Below are positions 1-9,072 of a stretch of DNA of 64,000 bases, one piece after another. The DNA is from Halomonas halophila (lineage in GTDB: Bacteria > Pseudomonadota > Gammaproteobacteria > Pseudomonadales > Halomonadaceae). The notes below the pieces were generated by a model. That model was not told where the DNA came from, made no database searches, and saw only the letters and a program-made list of their open reading frames with translations. Location: NCBI RefSeq assembly GCF_030406665.1, contig NZ_CP129121.1, forward strand, positions 2,418,001-2,482,000, given 5' to 3'. Position numbers and translations under genes: made by a program. The stretch's first letter is position 1. Each line of letters starts with the position of its first letter.

Positions 1-852
1 GCTGGGCCTGCCGTCTTCCCCGGCGAACAGGTTGTCGCCCTCGATGCCCACCAGACTCTGGTGCAGGTGCATCGAGCTGCCCGGCTCATTGGCCATCGGC
101 TTGGCCATGAAGGTCGCGTACATGCCGTGGCGCAGGGCGGTCTCGCGCAGGGTGCGCTTGAACATCACCACCTGGTCGGCCAGCTTCAGCGGGTCGCCGT
201 GCTGGAAGTTGACCTCCATCTGGCCGGCCCCCTCCTCGTGGATCAGGGTGTCCAGGTCGAGGTCCATGGCATCACAGTAGTCGTACATCTCCTCGAACAG
301 CGGGTCGAACTCGTTGACCGCATCGATGGAGAACGACTGGCGGCTGCTCTCCTGGCGACCGTTGCGACCCACCGGCGGCTCCAGCGGATAGTCGGAGTCG
401 GTATTGGTCTTGACCAGGAAGAACTCGACCTCTGGCGCCACCACCGGTTTCCAGCCCCGGTCCTCGTAGAGCGACAGCACCCGCTTGAGCACATGACGCG
501 GCGACAGTTCCACCGGCTCGCCGGTCAGATAGTAGCAGTCATGGATGATCTGGGCCGTCGCATCGTCTGCCCAGGGGACCATGTAGATGGCGCCGGGGTC
601 GGGCACCAGCTCCATGTCCCGTTCGGCGGGATTCCAGAAGTGGCTGTCCTCGTCGTCGGGATAGCCACCGGTGACGGTCTGGATGAAGATCGAGTCCGGC
701 AATCGCGGGCGACCGCCGCCCAGGTACTTGCCGGCGGGCATGATCTTGCCCTTGAGGATACCGGTGAGGTCGGAGACCAGGCATTCGACCTCGGTAATGC
801 CGCGGGTCTGGAACCAGTCGTTGAAATTGGGGTGTTCCTGACGGTTACTCAT
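1..852 (-). CDS. puuA: Glutamine synthetase family protein, gamma-glutamylputrescine synthetase-like (C-terminus beyond the window)
   Basis: The first 284 residues of a type I glutamine synthetase fold are present; the rest lies left of base 1. The N-terminal part (about residues 20-110) is the beta-grasp domain, and the catalytic core starts with the metal-ligand motif PEVEFF, followed by EEGAGQMEVN and the MAKP segment. Enzymes of this family placed beside polyamine transport genes ligate glutamate to putrescine or related amines in the cytoplasm using ATP. It is the last visible gene of the leftward pot/puu operon, 55 bp after potF, and has an AAGG ribosome site. The family assignment is secure; the putrescine substrate is inferred from the neighbours. 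Confidence 0.85.
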   Translation of the reverse strand, partial: MSNRQEHPNFNDWFQTRGITEVECLVSDLTGILKGKIMPAGKYLGGGRPRLPDSIFIQTVTGGYPDDEDSHFWNPAERDMELVPDPGAIYMVPWADDATAQIIHDCYYLTGEPVELSPRHVLKRVLSLYEDRGWKPVVAPEVEFFLVKTNTDSDYPLEPPVGRNGRQESSRQSFSIDAVNEFDPLFEEMYDYCDAMDLDLDTLIHEEGAGQMEVNFQHGDPLKLADQVVMFKRTLRETALRHGMYATFMAKPMANEPGSSMHLHQSLVGIEGDNLFAGEDGRPS

Positions 853-875
853 GGGGTTTCCTTGCTCTGGAGCTG

Positions 876-901
876 GGACCCCGGCCACCCGGCCGGGGTC
901 C
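876..901 (-). other. Perfect 11-bp hairpin between potF and puuA
   Basis: An 11-bp perfect inverted repeat (arms 876-886 and 891-901) with a 4-nt loop lies in the 55-bp gap between the potF stop and the puuA start. No T run follows on the transcribed strand, so it is not a typical intrinsic terminator. It may protect the abundant binding-protein message at its 3' end or lower expression of puuA. Confidence 0.6.
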
Positions 902-907
902 GTCGTC

Positions 908-1972
908 TCACCGCGCCTTGACCTCGGACCACAGCTGCTGGAAGGTCTGCAGCTGCTCGCCCTCGAGACTCGGCGTGAACAGCAGTCGATCCATGTCCTC
1001 GTCGGACGGCATGATCGGCGGCTGGGTCAACACGCTGTCGAGATAGGGCTCGGCCGCGGCATTGGGGCTCGCGTAGTAGTTGTAGTTGGAGAGCTGGGCA
1101 CCGATCTCGGCATCGAGGATGAAGTCGATGAACTTGTGGGCCAGATCCGGGTTGGGAGCTCCGGACGGGATCATCATGGCGTCGACCCACATCTCGGCGC
1201 CCTCGTCGGGAATCATGAACTCGAGGTGTTCGAAGGCCTCGGGGTTCTCGCTCTTGTAGAAGAAGTAGTCCCCGTTGTAGGACATGCCGGCATGGATCAC
1301 GCCACGGGACAGCTGCTGCAGCGCCGGGGTGCCATCGGAGAAGCCGCTGAAGGTGTTGCGACCCTTGGTCTCGATCATCAGCTGCGCCGCCTCGCGCCAG
1401 GCGTCCAGGCCGGTGCAGTCGTAGCCGTGACCCAGGAAGGCGCAGGCGCCGCCCATGCCGACCTGGCCGTCGCCGATCAGGGCGAAGGGATAGTCACCGT
1501 TGACCTCGGGGTCGAACAGCAGCGACCAGCTCTTGGGCGCGTCCGGGAAGGTCTCGGCGTTGTAGATGATACCGGTGGTGCCCCACTGGTAGGGCGCCGA
1601 GTACCGGCTACCGGGATCGTAGGACGGGTCCTGGAACTGCGACATGACGTTGTCGAGGTGGGACAGTTTCGACGTGTCGAGCTCCTGGACCAGACCGGTC
1701 TTGATCAGGCGCGGAATGTAGTAGTTGGACGGCACGATGATGTCGTACTGCGAGGCCCCGCCAGCGTTGAGCTTGGCGAACATTTCCGGCAACGAGTTGA
1801 AGTAGTTCTGCACCACTTCGACGTCGTACTCGTCCTCGAACGCCTCGATGATGGCCGGGTCCATGTACTCGGTCCAGTTGAAGAGGTAGAGCTTGCCCTC
1901 CTCGGCCTGGGCTTGGCCGGCGAGCGCGAGCCCGCCCAGTGACAGGGCCATGGCGATCTTGTTGAACTTCAT
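908..1972 (-). CDS. potF: Periplasmic polyamine (putrescine/spermidine) binding protein
   Basis: A 354-residue solute-binding protein of the PotD/PotF family. A Sec signal peptide is visible (KFNK, hydrophobic stretch, AQA cleavage near residue 23). The mature protein opens with LYLFNWTEYM, the family signature around the first ligand-binding residues. It would bind polyamines in the periplasm and deliver them to the PotH/PotI permeases. It follows potI by 38 bp in the same leftward operon. Which polyamine is preferred cannot be read with confidence; the neighbouring puuA and puuB genes favour putrescine. Confidence 0.92.
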   Translation of the reverse strand: MKFNKIAMALSLGGLALAGQAQAEEGKLYLFNWTEYMDPAIIEAFEDEYDVEVVQNYFNSLPEMFAKLNAGGASQYDIIVPSNYYIPRLIKTGLVQELDTSKLSHLDNVMSQFQDPSYDPGSRYSAPYQWGTTGIIYNAETFPDAPKSWSLLFDPEVNGDYPFALIGDGQVGMGGACAFLGHGYDCTGLDAWREAAQLMIETKGRNTFSGFSDGTPALQQLSRGVIHAGMSYNGDYFFYKSENPEAFEHLEFMIPDEGAEMWVDAMMIPSGAPNPDLAHKFIDFILDAEIGAQLSNYNYYASPNAAAEPYLDSVLTQPPIMPSDEDMDRLLFTPSLEGEQLQTFQQLWSEVKAR

Positions 1973-2010
1973 GGGTGGCTCTCCTTCGTTCCCTAGGTAA
2001 TGATGCCGGC

Positions 2011-2808
2011 TCAGGACGGCCGACGACGGCTGAATGCCAGACTCAGGATGGCGGCCGCGGCCACGGCAAAGATCATCAACGCGGCGATGGCGTTGATCTC
2101 CGGCGAGACCCCCTTCTTGATCGCGCCCCAGATATAGATCGGCAGGGTCGCGCTCTCCGGGCCGGCGGTGAAGAAACTGATGACGAAGTCATCCACCGAC
2201 AGCGTAAACGACAGGAAGAAGGCGGATATCAACGCCGGCTTGAGGGTCGGCAGCATGAAGTGCACCACCCGCTTGACCGGCGTCGCATAGAGGTCCTTGG
2301 CGGCCTCGAACAGCGTCGGATCCAGCCCCACGAAGCGCGAATACACGATCAGTGCCACGAAGGGAATCTGGAAGGTCACGTGGGCGATGATCATGGTGCC
2401 GAGCCCCGGCGACAGCAGCCCGGTCCATTCGTGGATCTGCACGAAGAAGGCCATCTCGGAGATGCCGAAGACGATGTCGGGCAGCACGATGGGCAGGTAG
2501 ATCAGCACGATCAGCCAGCCGAGCTTGCGATGACGGTGACGGTACATGCCGTAGCCGAACACGCAGCCGATCCCCAGGGCGATCACCGAGGAGCAGATGG
2601 CCAGCACCAGGCTGTTACCGAAGGCCGACAGGATCTCCTCGTTGCCCAGCAGCTGGAAATACCAGCGCAGCGAGAAGTCGGCGAAGTTGGCCGAGCTGTT
2701 GGCGGAGTTGAAGGAGAACAGTACCACGACCGCCAGCGGCAGATAGAGAAAGGCCAGGGTCAGCCACCAGAAACCGGTCAGGCCACGATGCAGGGTCCGC
2801 TTTCTCAT
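2011..2808 (-). CDS. potI: Polyamine ABC transporter permease, PotI type
   Basis: A 265-residue inner-membrane permease with six predicted helices. The EAA loop that contacts the ATPase is visible (FEAAKDLYATP). The start is the ATG at 2808, which overlaps the potH stop as ATGA, so the two permeases are translationally coupled. An open frame continues upstream but only because it is out of phase with potH. With PotH it forms the membrane channel of the importer. Confidence 0.93.
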   Translation of the reverse strand: MRKRTLHRGLTGFWWLTLAFLYLPLAVVVLFSFNSANSSANFADFSLRWYFQLLGNEEILSAFGNSLVLAICSSVIALGIGCVFGYGMYRHRHRKLGWLIVLIYLPIVLPDIVFGISEMAFFVQIHEWTGLLSPGLGTMIIAHVTFQIPFVALIVYSRFVGLDPTLFEAAKDLYATPVKRVVHFMLPTLKPALISAFFLSFTLSVDDFVISFFTAGPESATLPIYIWGAIKKGVSPEINAIAALMIFAVAAAAILSLAFSRRRPS

Positions 2809-3728
2809 ATCACCACCTCCTCGCCGCCGCCCAGACGCTTGCCGAGACGACGCATGACGTAGAGCCCGATGAAGGTCGCCAGCAGCATCAGGATCGCGCC
2901 GGCCGCGCCCAGCGGCCAGTTGGCCCCGCCCGAGAACTGGTTGGCCACCAGGTTGCCGAGCATCATGCCCTTGCCACCGCCCAGCAGCTCGGGGATCACG
3001 TACATGCCGAAGGCCGGAATGGCCACCAGCACGATGCCCGCGAGCAGCCCCGGCAGGGTCTGCGGGAAGACGGCGTGCCAGAAGGCGCGCACCGGGCTGG
3101 CGTAGAGGTCCTGGGCGGCCTCCACCTGGGCGGTATCCAGCTTCTCGAAGGCGCCGTAGAGCGGCAGCACCATGAAGGGCAGGAAGTTGTAGACCAGCCC
3201 CAGGGTGACCGCGAAGTTGGAGGGATACAGGCCCATGTTGGGAGCGACCAGCCCCAGCCCCTCGGCCAGCTCGGACAGGGGAGTCCCCGGCGCCAGCAGG
3301 TTCATCCAGCCGAAGGTGCGGATCACCTGGTTGGTCCAGGACGGCACCACCACGGCGAGCAGCAGGATCGGCCGCCACTTCTCGCGGCAGGTGGTGATGT
3401 AGTAAGCGATGGGATAGGCCACCACCACCACCAGGGCGGTGGACACCAGGGTCTGCCACAGCGAGCGCAGCAGGGTATAGAGGTTGCCCGGGCTCCAGCC
3501 CAGGAAGCCGAACCCCGCCAGGCGCTCGAAGGACGCCAGCGACAGCGGCATCTGCGGCAGGCCATACGGCCCGTTGGTCATGAAGGCCACGCCCATCAGA
3601 TAGGCACTCGGCAGTACCAGGAACAGCAGGATCCAGAACGCCCCCGGGGTCACCGTGAACAGCAGGTGGCGGGTCTCGCGGACCATGGCCCGGCTGCGCG
3701 CCGAGGGCATTACGCCGGAATAGGACAT
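2805..3728 (-). CDS. potH: Polyamine ABC transporter permease, PotH type
   Basis: A 307-residue permease with a cytoplasmic N-terminus, a helix near residues 25-45 and the EAA loop VEAAQDLYASP. The ATG at 3728 is chosen because GGAGGTGG lies just upstream; the in-frame GTG at 3734 is inside that Shine-Dalgarno sequence. The stop overlaps potI. It lies 10 bp after the ATPase gene and pairs with PotI as the heterodimeric channel. Confidence 0.93.
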   Translation of the reverse strand: MSYSGVMPSARSRAMVRETRHLLFTVTPGAFWILLFLVLPSAYLMGVAFMTNGPYGLPQMPLSLASFERLAGFGFLGWSPGNLYTLLRSLWQTLVSTALVVVVAYPIAYYITTCREKWRPILLLAVVVPSWTNQVIRTFGWMNLLAPGTPLSELAEGLGLVAPNMGLYPSNFAVTLGLVYNFLPFMVLPLYGAFEKLDTAQVEAAQDLYASPVRAFWHAVFPQTLPGLLAGIVLVAIPAFGMYVIPELLGGGKGMMLGNLVANQFSGGANWPLGAAGAILMLLATFIGLYVMRRLGKRLGGGEEVVI

Positions 3729-3738
3729 ATCCACCTCC

Positions 3739-4863
3739 TCACTCGCTCAGGGTGACCAGGTCTTCCGGCGCCACCGTTACCGTCACCGTATCGCCCACTT
3801 CGGGCAGGTGACGGCCGCGGTTGCTGACCGTGGCCTGCAGGGAGGTGTCGCCGATCTCCAGACGGAACTCGGCGTGGCTGCCGCGATAGAGCCGCTCGGC
3901 CACCGTCGCCGTCAGGTGGTTGTCGCCCGCGGCTTCGCCGGGCAACAGATCGAGCGTCTCGGGGCGGATCAACAGCAGATCGCCGTCACCGGCGTCCTCG
4001 ACGGTGAGCGTCCCCAGCGCCGTGGTCAGGCGTTCCCCCTCGCGGGCGCTGATCGGGTAGAGATTGTCATGTCCCATGAACCGGGCCACGAAGGCGTTCA
4101 CCGGTCGTTCGTAGACGTCACGCGGCGCCCCGACCTGCTGGATGTTGCCACCGTTGAGCACGGCGATGCGGTCGGACATGACCATCGCTTCATCCTGGTC
4201 GTGGGTGACGAACACGAAGGTCATGCCGAGACGCTTCTGCACCCGCAGCAACTCCACCTGCAGCTGGCTGCGCAGGCCGGCGTCCAGCGCCGAAAGCGGC
4301 TCGTCGAGCAGCAGCACATCGGGCTCGCAGACCAGCGCCCGGGCCAGGGCGATGCGCTGGCGCTGGCCCCCGGAGAGCTGATCGACACGCCGCTCGACCA
4401 GGTCGCCGAGCTTGATGAAGCGGGCGATCTCGTCGACCTTGGCGTTGCGCTCATGGGCCGACAGGCCGCGCATCTTCAGCCCGAAGGCCAGGTTCTCGCG
4501 CACCGAAAGATGCGGAAACAACGCGTAGGACTGAAAGACAGTGTTGACGCTGCGCCGGTGGGGCGGCACCTCGGTGACGTTCTTGCCGCCCACGACCAGT
4601 GAGCCGTCATCCGGCTCCTCGAGGCCGGCGAGGATCCGCAGCAGGGTCGTCTTGCCGCAGCCGGACGGCCCCAGCAGGGTGAAGAACTCGCCGGCCTGGA
4701 TGTCCAGGTCGACGCCGTCGAGGGCCACGGTATCGCGCCCGAAGCGCTTGTGCAGGCCCTGCATCTCGATCGAGGACGCCTTGCGGCTCCCCCGATCCCG
4801 TTCCTCGACGACCGGGCGCAGCCCCGGCTCGTCGGCGATCTCCGCCGTGATGGTCTCGCTCAT
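3739..4863 (-). CDS. potG: Polyamine ABC transporter ATP-binding protein
   Basis: A 374-residue ATPase. The nucleotide-binding domain holds Walker A GPSGCGKTT, the signature LSGGQRQR and Walker B VLLLDEPLSALD; the C-terminal part is a TOBE regulatory domain (about residues 285-374). The start is the ATG at 4863 (MSETITAE); the open frame upstream overlaps the end of puuB and is not expected to be coding. It drives ATP-dependent uptake through PotH/PotI. The order ATPase-permease-permease-binding protein differs from E. coli potFGHI. Confidence 0.93.
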   Translation of the reverse strand: MSETITAEIADEPGLRPVVEERDRGSRKASSIEMQGLHKRFGRDTVALDGVDLDIQAGEFFTLLGPSGCGKTTLLRILAGLEEPDDGSLVVGGKNVTEVPPHRRSVNTVFQSYALFPHLSVRENLAFGLKMRGLSAHERNAKVDEIARFIKLGDLVERRVDQLSGGQRQRIALARALVCEPDVLLLDEPLSALDAGLRSQLQVELLRVQKRLGMTFVFVTHDQDEAMVMSDRIAVLNGGNIQQVGAPRDVYERPVNAFVARFMGHDNLYPISAREGERLTTALGTLTVEDAGDGDLLLIRPETLDLLPGEAAGDNHLTATVAERLYRGSHAEFRLEIGDTSLQATVSNRGRHLPEVGDTVTVTVAPEDLVTLSE

Positions 4864-4894
4864 GGGGATACCCTCTTCACTTGTCGGCGGCCCC

Positions 4895-6184
4895 TCAGAG
4901 CCGGTCGCGCAGTTTGTAGAAATTAGTGGCCAGCACCAGCAGCGGCTTTCGCAGGGCTCGCCCGCCCGGGAACTGGCGGTGCGGCATGGCGGCGAAGACA
5001 TCGAAACGCTCGCTCTGGCCGCGGATCGCCTCGGCCATCAGCTTGCCGGCCAGTCCCGCCAGGGCCATGCCATGGCCGGAATAGCCCTGGGCATAGTAGA
5101 GATTGTCGCCCAGGCGACCGAAATCCGGGGCCCGGTTCAGGGTGATCGCCACGTCGCCGCCCCAGCGATATTCGATCGGCACGCCCTCGAGCACCGGGAA
5201 CAGCCGGGCGATCTTGGCGTCCATGCGCGATTGGAGCCGCGGAGGTTCGCGACCGTCGTAGCTGACCTCACCGCCGTAAATCAGGCGACGGTCCGCGCTG
5301 AGCCGATAGTAGTCGAGCACGAAGTTGGCGTCGGACAGGGCATCGTTTCTGGGCAGCACCTGCGCCGCCTGCGCCTCGCTCAGCGGAGCGGTGGCGATCA
5401 TGTAGTTCGCGGCGCGCATGATGCGCCCGGAAAGCTCCGGCACCAGGTCGCGGTGGTAGGCATTGGCCGCCAGCACCACGAAGTCCGCGCTCACGCGACC
5501 ATGCTCGGTGAGGACGGTGGCCGGCCGGCCACGCCGGATCTCGACGGCGGCACTGCGGGGATGGAGACGCACTCCCGCGCGCTGCGCGGCCCGGGCCAGT
5601 CCCAGGGTGTAGTTGAGAGGGTGAAGGTGGCCGCCCTCGCAGTCATGAAGGGCGGCCGGATAGGCATCGGTGACCACGTGCTCGCGCAGGGCATCGCCCT
5701 CGAGCCATTCGAGGGCCTCGTAGCCGTAGTCCCGAGACAGCTGTTCACGGAAGGCCTCGAGCTCACGAACATGTCGCGGCTTCACCGCGGCATGCAGATA
5801 CCCCCAGGCCAGCTCGCAGGGAATGGCGTGGCGCTCGACCAGCTCGGCGGTGAGACGCACCGCCTCGCGGCTCATTTCCCACACCTCCCGCGCGCGGGTC
5901 AGGCCCATGGCTTGCTGGACGGTGGTGATATCGGTGCCCAATCCCGGCAGGATCTGCCCGCCGCTACGGCCAGAAGCGCCATGACCGACGTCGCCGGCCT
6001 CCAGAAGCACCACCGAGTAGCCCTGTTCGGCCAGGTGCAGAGCGGTCGAACAGCCGGTGACACCGCCACCGATCACGCACACGTCCGCCCGTGCCTCCCC
6101 TTCCAGCGGTCGACAGGGCTCGAGCTCGACGGCGACCGAGGCGCGATACCACGAGGCCGGGCCGTCGGAGACGGAACTGCTCAT
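4895..6184 (-). CDS. puuB: FAD-dependent amine oxidoreductase, gamma-glutamylputrescine oxidase-like
   Basis: A 429-residue DAO-family flavoprotein. The N-terminal dinucleotide-binding motif is VIGGGVTGCSTALHL and the second flavin motif GHGASGRSGGQ follows. PuuB oxidises gamma-glutamylputrescine to the aldehyde with release of ammonia and hydrogen peroxide. The ATG at 6184 is preferred because AGGA lies 8 nt upstream; the ATG at 6193 lacks a ribosome site. It is the first gene of the leftward operon with the pot importer and puuA. The exact substrate is inferred from that context. Confidence 0.85.
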   Translation of the reverse strand: MSSSVSDGPASWYRASVAVELEPCRPLEGEARADVCVIGGGVTGCSTALHLAEQGYSVVLLEAGDVGHGASGRSGGQILPGLGTDITTVQQAMGLTRAREVWEMSREAVRLTAELVERHAIPCELAWGYLHAAVKPRHVRELEAFREQLSRDYGYEALEWLEGDALREHVVTDAYPAALHDCEGGHLHPLNYTLGLARAAQRAGVRLHPRSAAVEIRRGRPATVLTEHGRVSADFVVLAANAYHRDLVPELSGRIMRAANYMIATAPLSEAQAAQVLPRNDALSDANFVLDYYRLSADRRLIYGGEVSYDGREPPRLQSRMDAKIARLFPVLEGVPIEYRWGGDVAITLNRAPDFGRLGDNLYYAQGYSGHGMALAGLAGKLMAEAIRGQSERFDVFAAMPHRQFPGGRALRKPLLVLATNFYKLRDRL

Positions 6185-6202
6185 ACTTTGCATCCTGTTA
6201 TT

Positions 6203-6312
6203 GTTGTTGAATACTTCATACCTAAAGGTCGCTCACGCTTCAGGAGACGTCGCATGACCCATGGCATCCATTCTGACGTCATCGGCCACATGAATGTCAA
6301 GTATTCAACAAC
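6203..6312 (-). promoter_or_regulatory. Inverted pair of 14-bp operator-like sites upstream of puuB
   Basis: The 14-mer GTTGTTGAATACTT at 6203-6216 occurs as its exact reverse complement at 6299-6312. The distal copy overlaps a perfect minus-strand TTGACA (-35-like, 6295-6300); the proximal copy lies just upstream of the puuB ribosome site. Two identical sites bracketing the transcription start suggest repression, possibly with looping. No clear -10 is seen at 17 bp. The rest of the 6185-6660 gap holds an AT-rich block (about 6310-6375) and the kbl terminator; no gene is supported there. A PuuR-type regulator is an inference; none is encoded in this window. Confidence 0.6.
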
Positions 6313-6582
6313 GATATATTAAACGCTGAAAATAATATTAATAAAATCAATATTTTAAAAAAAACAGGATGGAATTTCGTCAAGAAAATAACGCCGCCAA
6401 AATCCCCCCGCCCGCGCATGCACACTTTATTTCCGGCGCCTCCACGGCGTTAAAATAAGTCGACCAACGCTACCATTCCCCTGTGACACCATCCGGCATG
6501 ATACCCAAAGCCTTGTTGCACTTCGAAAAAACGGGTGGCGGAAAGATTTTCCGCGGTGAAGGGCGTGGCGGCAAGCGCCACG

Positions 6583-6610
6583 AAAAAAGACCTCCGACGA
6601 CGCGGAGGCC
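6583..6610 (-). terminator. Rho-independent terminator downstream of kbl
   Basis: Read leftward, a CCTCCG/CGGAGG stem (arms 6591-6596 and 6603-6608) is followed by a run of six T residues (6583-6588). It lies about 50 bp past the kbl stop and ends the tdh-kbl transcript. Confidence 0.8.
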
Positions 6611-6661
6611 GGGCAAGCCGAGCGCCTCCGCTTCCGGGGAGGCGCCTGGAGGCGAGGCGGA

Positions 6662-7867
6662 TCAGGCCATCGGAGCGGCATCTTCCAGGCGGGCCTTGAC
6701 CCGCCCGAAGGCGGCCAGGGCGGCGTCCAGGTCCTCGCGGGTCAGCGCCGCCGAAACCTGGGTGCGGATGCGGGCGCGGCCCTTGGGCACCACCGGGTAG
6801 GAAAAGGCGATCACGTAGATGCCTTCCTTCAGCATCTCGTCGGCGAAGCGCGCCGCCAGGGCCGCATCGTGCAGCATCACCGGCACGATGGGATGCTCAC
6901 CCGGGAGCAGCTCGAAGCCCAGGTCCTCGAGCCCGCGACGGAAGTAGGCGGTGTTGTCGCTCAGCCGGTCGCGCAGCTCGCGGGACTCACCGGCCAGCTC
7001 CAGCGCCTTGAGCGCGCCGGCCACCACCGGCGGCGCCACGGTATTGGAGAACAGGTAGGGCCGCGAGCGCTGACGCAGCAGTTCGACGATCTCGCGCCGG
7101 GCGCTGGTGTAGCCGCCGCTGGCCCCGCCCAGGGCCTTGCCCAGGGTGCCGGTGAGAATATCGATCCGCCCCAGGCAGCCGCGGTACTCGTGGCTGCCGC
7201 GACCGCCCTCCCCCAGGAAGCCGGTGGCGTGGCAGTCGTCGACGTGGACCAGGGCCCCGTAGCGCTCGGCCAGATCGCAGATCTCGTCGAGCTTGGCGAT
7301 GTAGCCATCCATGGAGAAGACGCCGTCGGTGGTGATCAGCTTGAAACGCGTGCCGGCGGCGTCGGCGGCCTGGAGCTGGGCCTCCAGATCGGCCATGTCG
7401 CTGTTGCGGTAGCGATAGCGGCTCGCCTTGCACAGCCGCACGCCGTCGATGATGCTGGCATGGTTGAGCTCGTCGGAGATCACCGCGTCCTCGGGGCCCA
7501 GCAGGGCCTCGAACAGCCCGCCATTGGCGTCGAAGCAGGACGGATAGAGGATGGTGTCCTCGGTGCCCAGGAACTCGCTGAGCCTCGCCTCCAGGGTCTT
7601 GTGCAGGGTCTGGGTGCCGCAGATGAAGCGCACCGAGGCCAGGCCGTAGCCCCACTCGTCCAACCCCTGCCTGGCGGCCGCCTGGACCTCGGGATGCTGG
7701 GCCAGCCCCAGGTAGTTGTTGGCGCAGAGGTTGAGCACCTCGCCGTCGTTCGCCACGCCCACATGGGCGCCCTGGGGGGTCGCCAGCTCGCGTTCGTGCT
7801 TGGTCAGGCCGGCCTGCTCGATGGCCGCGAGCTCGTCGCGCAGATGCCGCTGAAAGTCGCCGTACAT
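6662..7867 (-). CDS. kbl: 2-amino-3-ketobutyrate CoA ligase (glycine C-acetyltransferase)
   Basis: A 401-residue PLP enzyme of the alpha-oxoamine synthase family. The PLP lysine is Lys244 in TGTLGKALGG; the substrate-binding segment NNYLGLAQHP lies near residue 50 and the aspartate motif VHVDDCHATG near residue 208. It cleaves 2-amino-3-oxobutyrate with CoA to glycine and acetyl-CoA, the second step of threonine degradation. It lies 99 bp downstream of tdh on the same strand. Length and the lysine position match the E. coli enzyme. Confidence 0.95.
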   Translation of the reverse strand: MYGDFQRHLRDELAAIEQAGLTKHERELATPQGAHVGVANDGEVLNLCANNYLGLAQHPEVQAAARQGLDEWGYGLASVRFICGTQTLHKTLEARLSEFLGTEDTILYPSCFDANGGLFEALLGPEDAVISDELNHASIIDGVRLCKASRYRYRNSDMADLEAQLQAADAAGTRFKLITTDGVFSMDGYIAKLDEICDLAERYGALVHVDDCHATGFLGEGGRGSHEYRGCLGRIDILTGTLGKALGGASGGYTSARREIVELLRQRSRPYLFSNTVAPPVVAGALKALELAGESRELRDRLSDNTAYFRRGLEDLGFELLPGEHPIVPVMLHDAALAARFADEMLKEGIYVIAFSYPVVPKGRARIRTQVSAALTREDLDAALAAFGRVKARLEDAAPMA

Positions 7868-7922
7868 GGTGTCTTTCCCTTCATTTTACGCTGAGTGTTA
7901 CCAGTGCCCGAAGCGTCGGCAC

Positions 7923-7954
7923 GCGATGTGCGCCCGGACTCGGGCGCGCATCGC
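7923..7954 (-). other. Long hairpin in the tdh-kbl spacer
   Basis: Arms 7923-7936 and 7941-7954 form a 14-bp stem with one G-T position and a 4-nt loop. There is no following T run. It lies between two genes whose products act in sequence and may tune the tdh:kbl ratio by processing or mRNA protection. Confidence 0.55.
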
Positions 7955-7966
7955 TGCCGGGCATTC

Positions 7967-8992
7967 TCACTCCCAGTCCAGAATCACCTTGCTGGCCTCG
8001 CCGGCCAGCATGGCCTGGAAGCCCTGCTCGAAGTCGGTATAGGGCAGACGGTGGGTGATCACCGGCGAGATATCCATCCCCGATTCCACCAGCACCGACA
8101 TCTTGTACCAGGTCTCGTACATCTCCCGACCGTAGACGCCCTTGATGGTCAGCATGTTGAAGATCACCGTGTTCCAGTCGATGGCCGTCTCCTCGGTGGG
8201 AATCCCGAGCATCGCCACCTTGCCGCCGTGGCACATGCTGGCCAGCAGATCCTTGAAGGCCGCCGGACTGCCGGACATCTCCAGCCCCACGTCGAAGCCC
8301 TCGGCCATGCCGAGCTCGGCCTGCACGTCGGCCAGGCTTTCCTCCGCAGCGTTGACGGTACGCGTCGCGCCCAGCGTCTCCGCCAGCGCGAGCCGGTTCG
8401 GATTGAGGTCGGTGACCACCACGTGGCGCGCCCCGGCATGGCGACACACTGCCGCGGCCATGGCGCCGATCGGGCCGGCGCCGGTGATCAGCACGTCCTC
8501 GCCCAGCACGTCGAACTGCAGCGCGGTGTGCACGGCGTTGCCCAGCGGGTCGAACAGTGCCGCCACGTCCAGGTCGATGCCCGGGCGATGCTCCCAGACG
8601 TTGGACATCGGCAGCGCCACGTACTCGGCGAAGGCGCCGGGTCGATTCACCCCGATGCCGCGGGTATGGGCGCACAGGTGGCGGCGCCCCGCCAGGCAGT
8701 TGCGGCAGCGCCCGCACACCACGTGCCCCTCGCCGGAGACGATCTGGCCGGGATGGAAGTCGTTGACGTTGTCGCCCACCGCGACGATCTCGCCGACGAA
8801 CTCGTGGCCGACCACCATCGGCACCGGGATGGTCTGCTGCGCCCAGGCATCCCAGTTGTAGATATGCAGATCGGTGCCGCAGATGGCGGTGCGCTTGACC
8901 CGCACCAGCACGTCGTTGATGCCGACCTCCGGCTCGGGCACGTCCTCGAGCCAGAGCCCGGGGGCCGCCTCTCGCTTGACCAGCGCCTTCAT
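7967..8992 (-). CDS. tdh: L-threonine 3-dehydrogenase
   Basis: A 341-residue zinc alcohol dehydrogenase family enzyme. Catalytic zinc Cys38 is in TAICGTDLH, followed by GHEFVGE; the structural zinc cysteines are in CGRCRNCLAGRRHLC; the NAD-binding motif is GAGPIGAMAA. It oxidises threonine to 2-amino-3-oxobutyrate, which Kbl then splits. The start at 8992 (MKALVK) has AGGAG upstream and matches the E. coli protein; a longer frame to 9046 would remove that spacing. It is divergent from an XRE-cupin regulator, with repeated operator-like sites between them. Confidence 0.96.
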   Translation of the reverse strand: MKALVKREAAPGLWLEDVPEPEVGINDVLVRVKRTAICGTDLHIYNWDAWAQQTIPVPMVVGHEFVGEIVAVGDNVNDFHPGQIVSGEGHVVCGRCRNCLAGRRHLCAHTRGIGVNRPGAFAEYVALPMSNVWEHRPGIDLDVAALFDPLGNAVHTALQFDVLGEDVLITGAGPIGAMAAAVCRHAGARHVVVTDLNPNRLALAETLGATRTVNAAEESLADVQAELGMAEGFDVGLEMSGSPAAFKDLLASMCHGGKVAMLGIPTEETAIDWNTVIFNMLTIKGVYGREMYETWYKMSVLVESGMDISPVITHRLPYTDFEQGFQAMLAGEASKVILDWE

Positions 8993-9072
8993 GAGCGTCT
9001 CCTGCTTGAGATGAATGGCTTCCCTGAATGACCTCCATGCTGGCAATCCCTGACGGGATGATTACCATGAAG

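Noticed and set aside
4541..6322. A 593-codon plus-strand frame opposite potG and puuB
   Set aside because: Composition and content are those of a shadow frame; both minus-strand genes have full domain motifs.
6427..6800. Short frames in the puuB-kbl gap on both strands
   Set aside because: They overlap the terminator or the kbl end, have no ribosome sites and no recognisable protein pattern.
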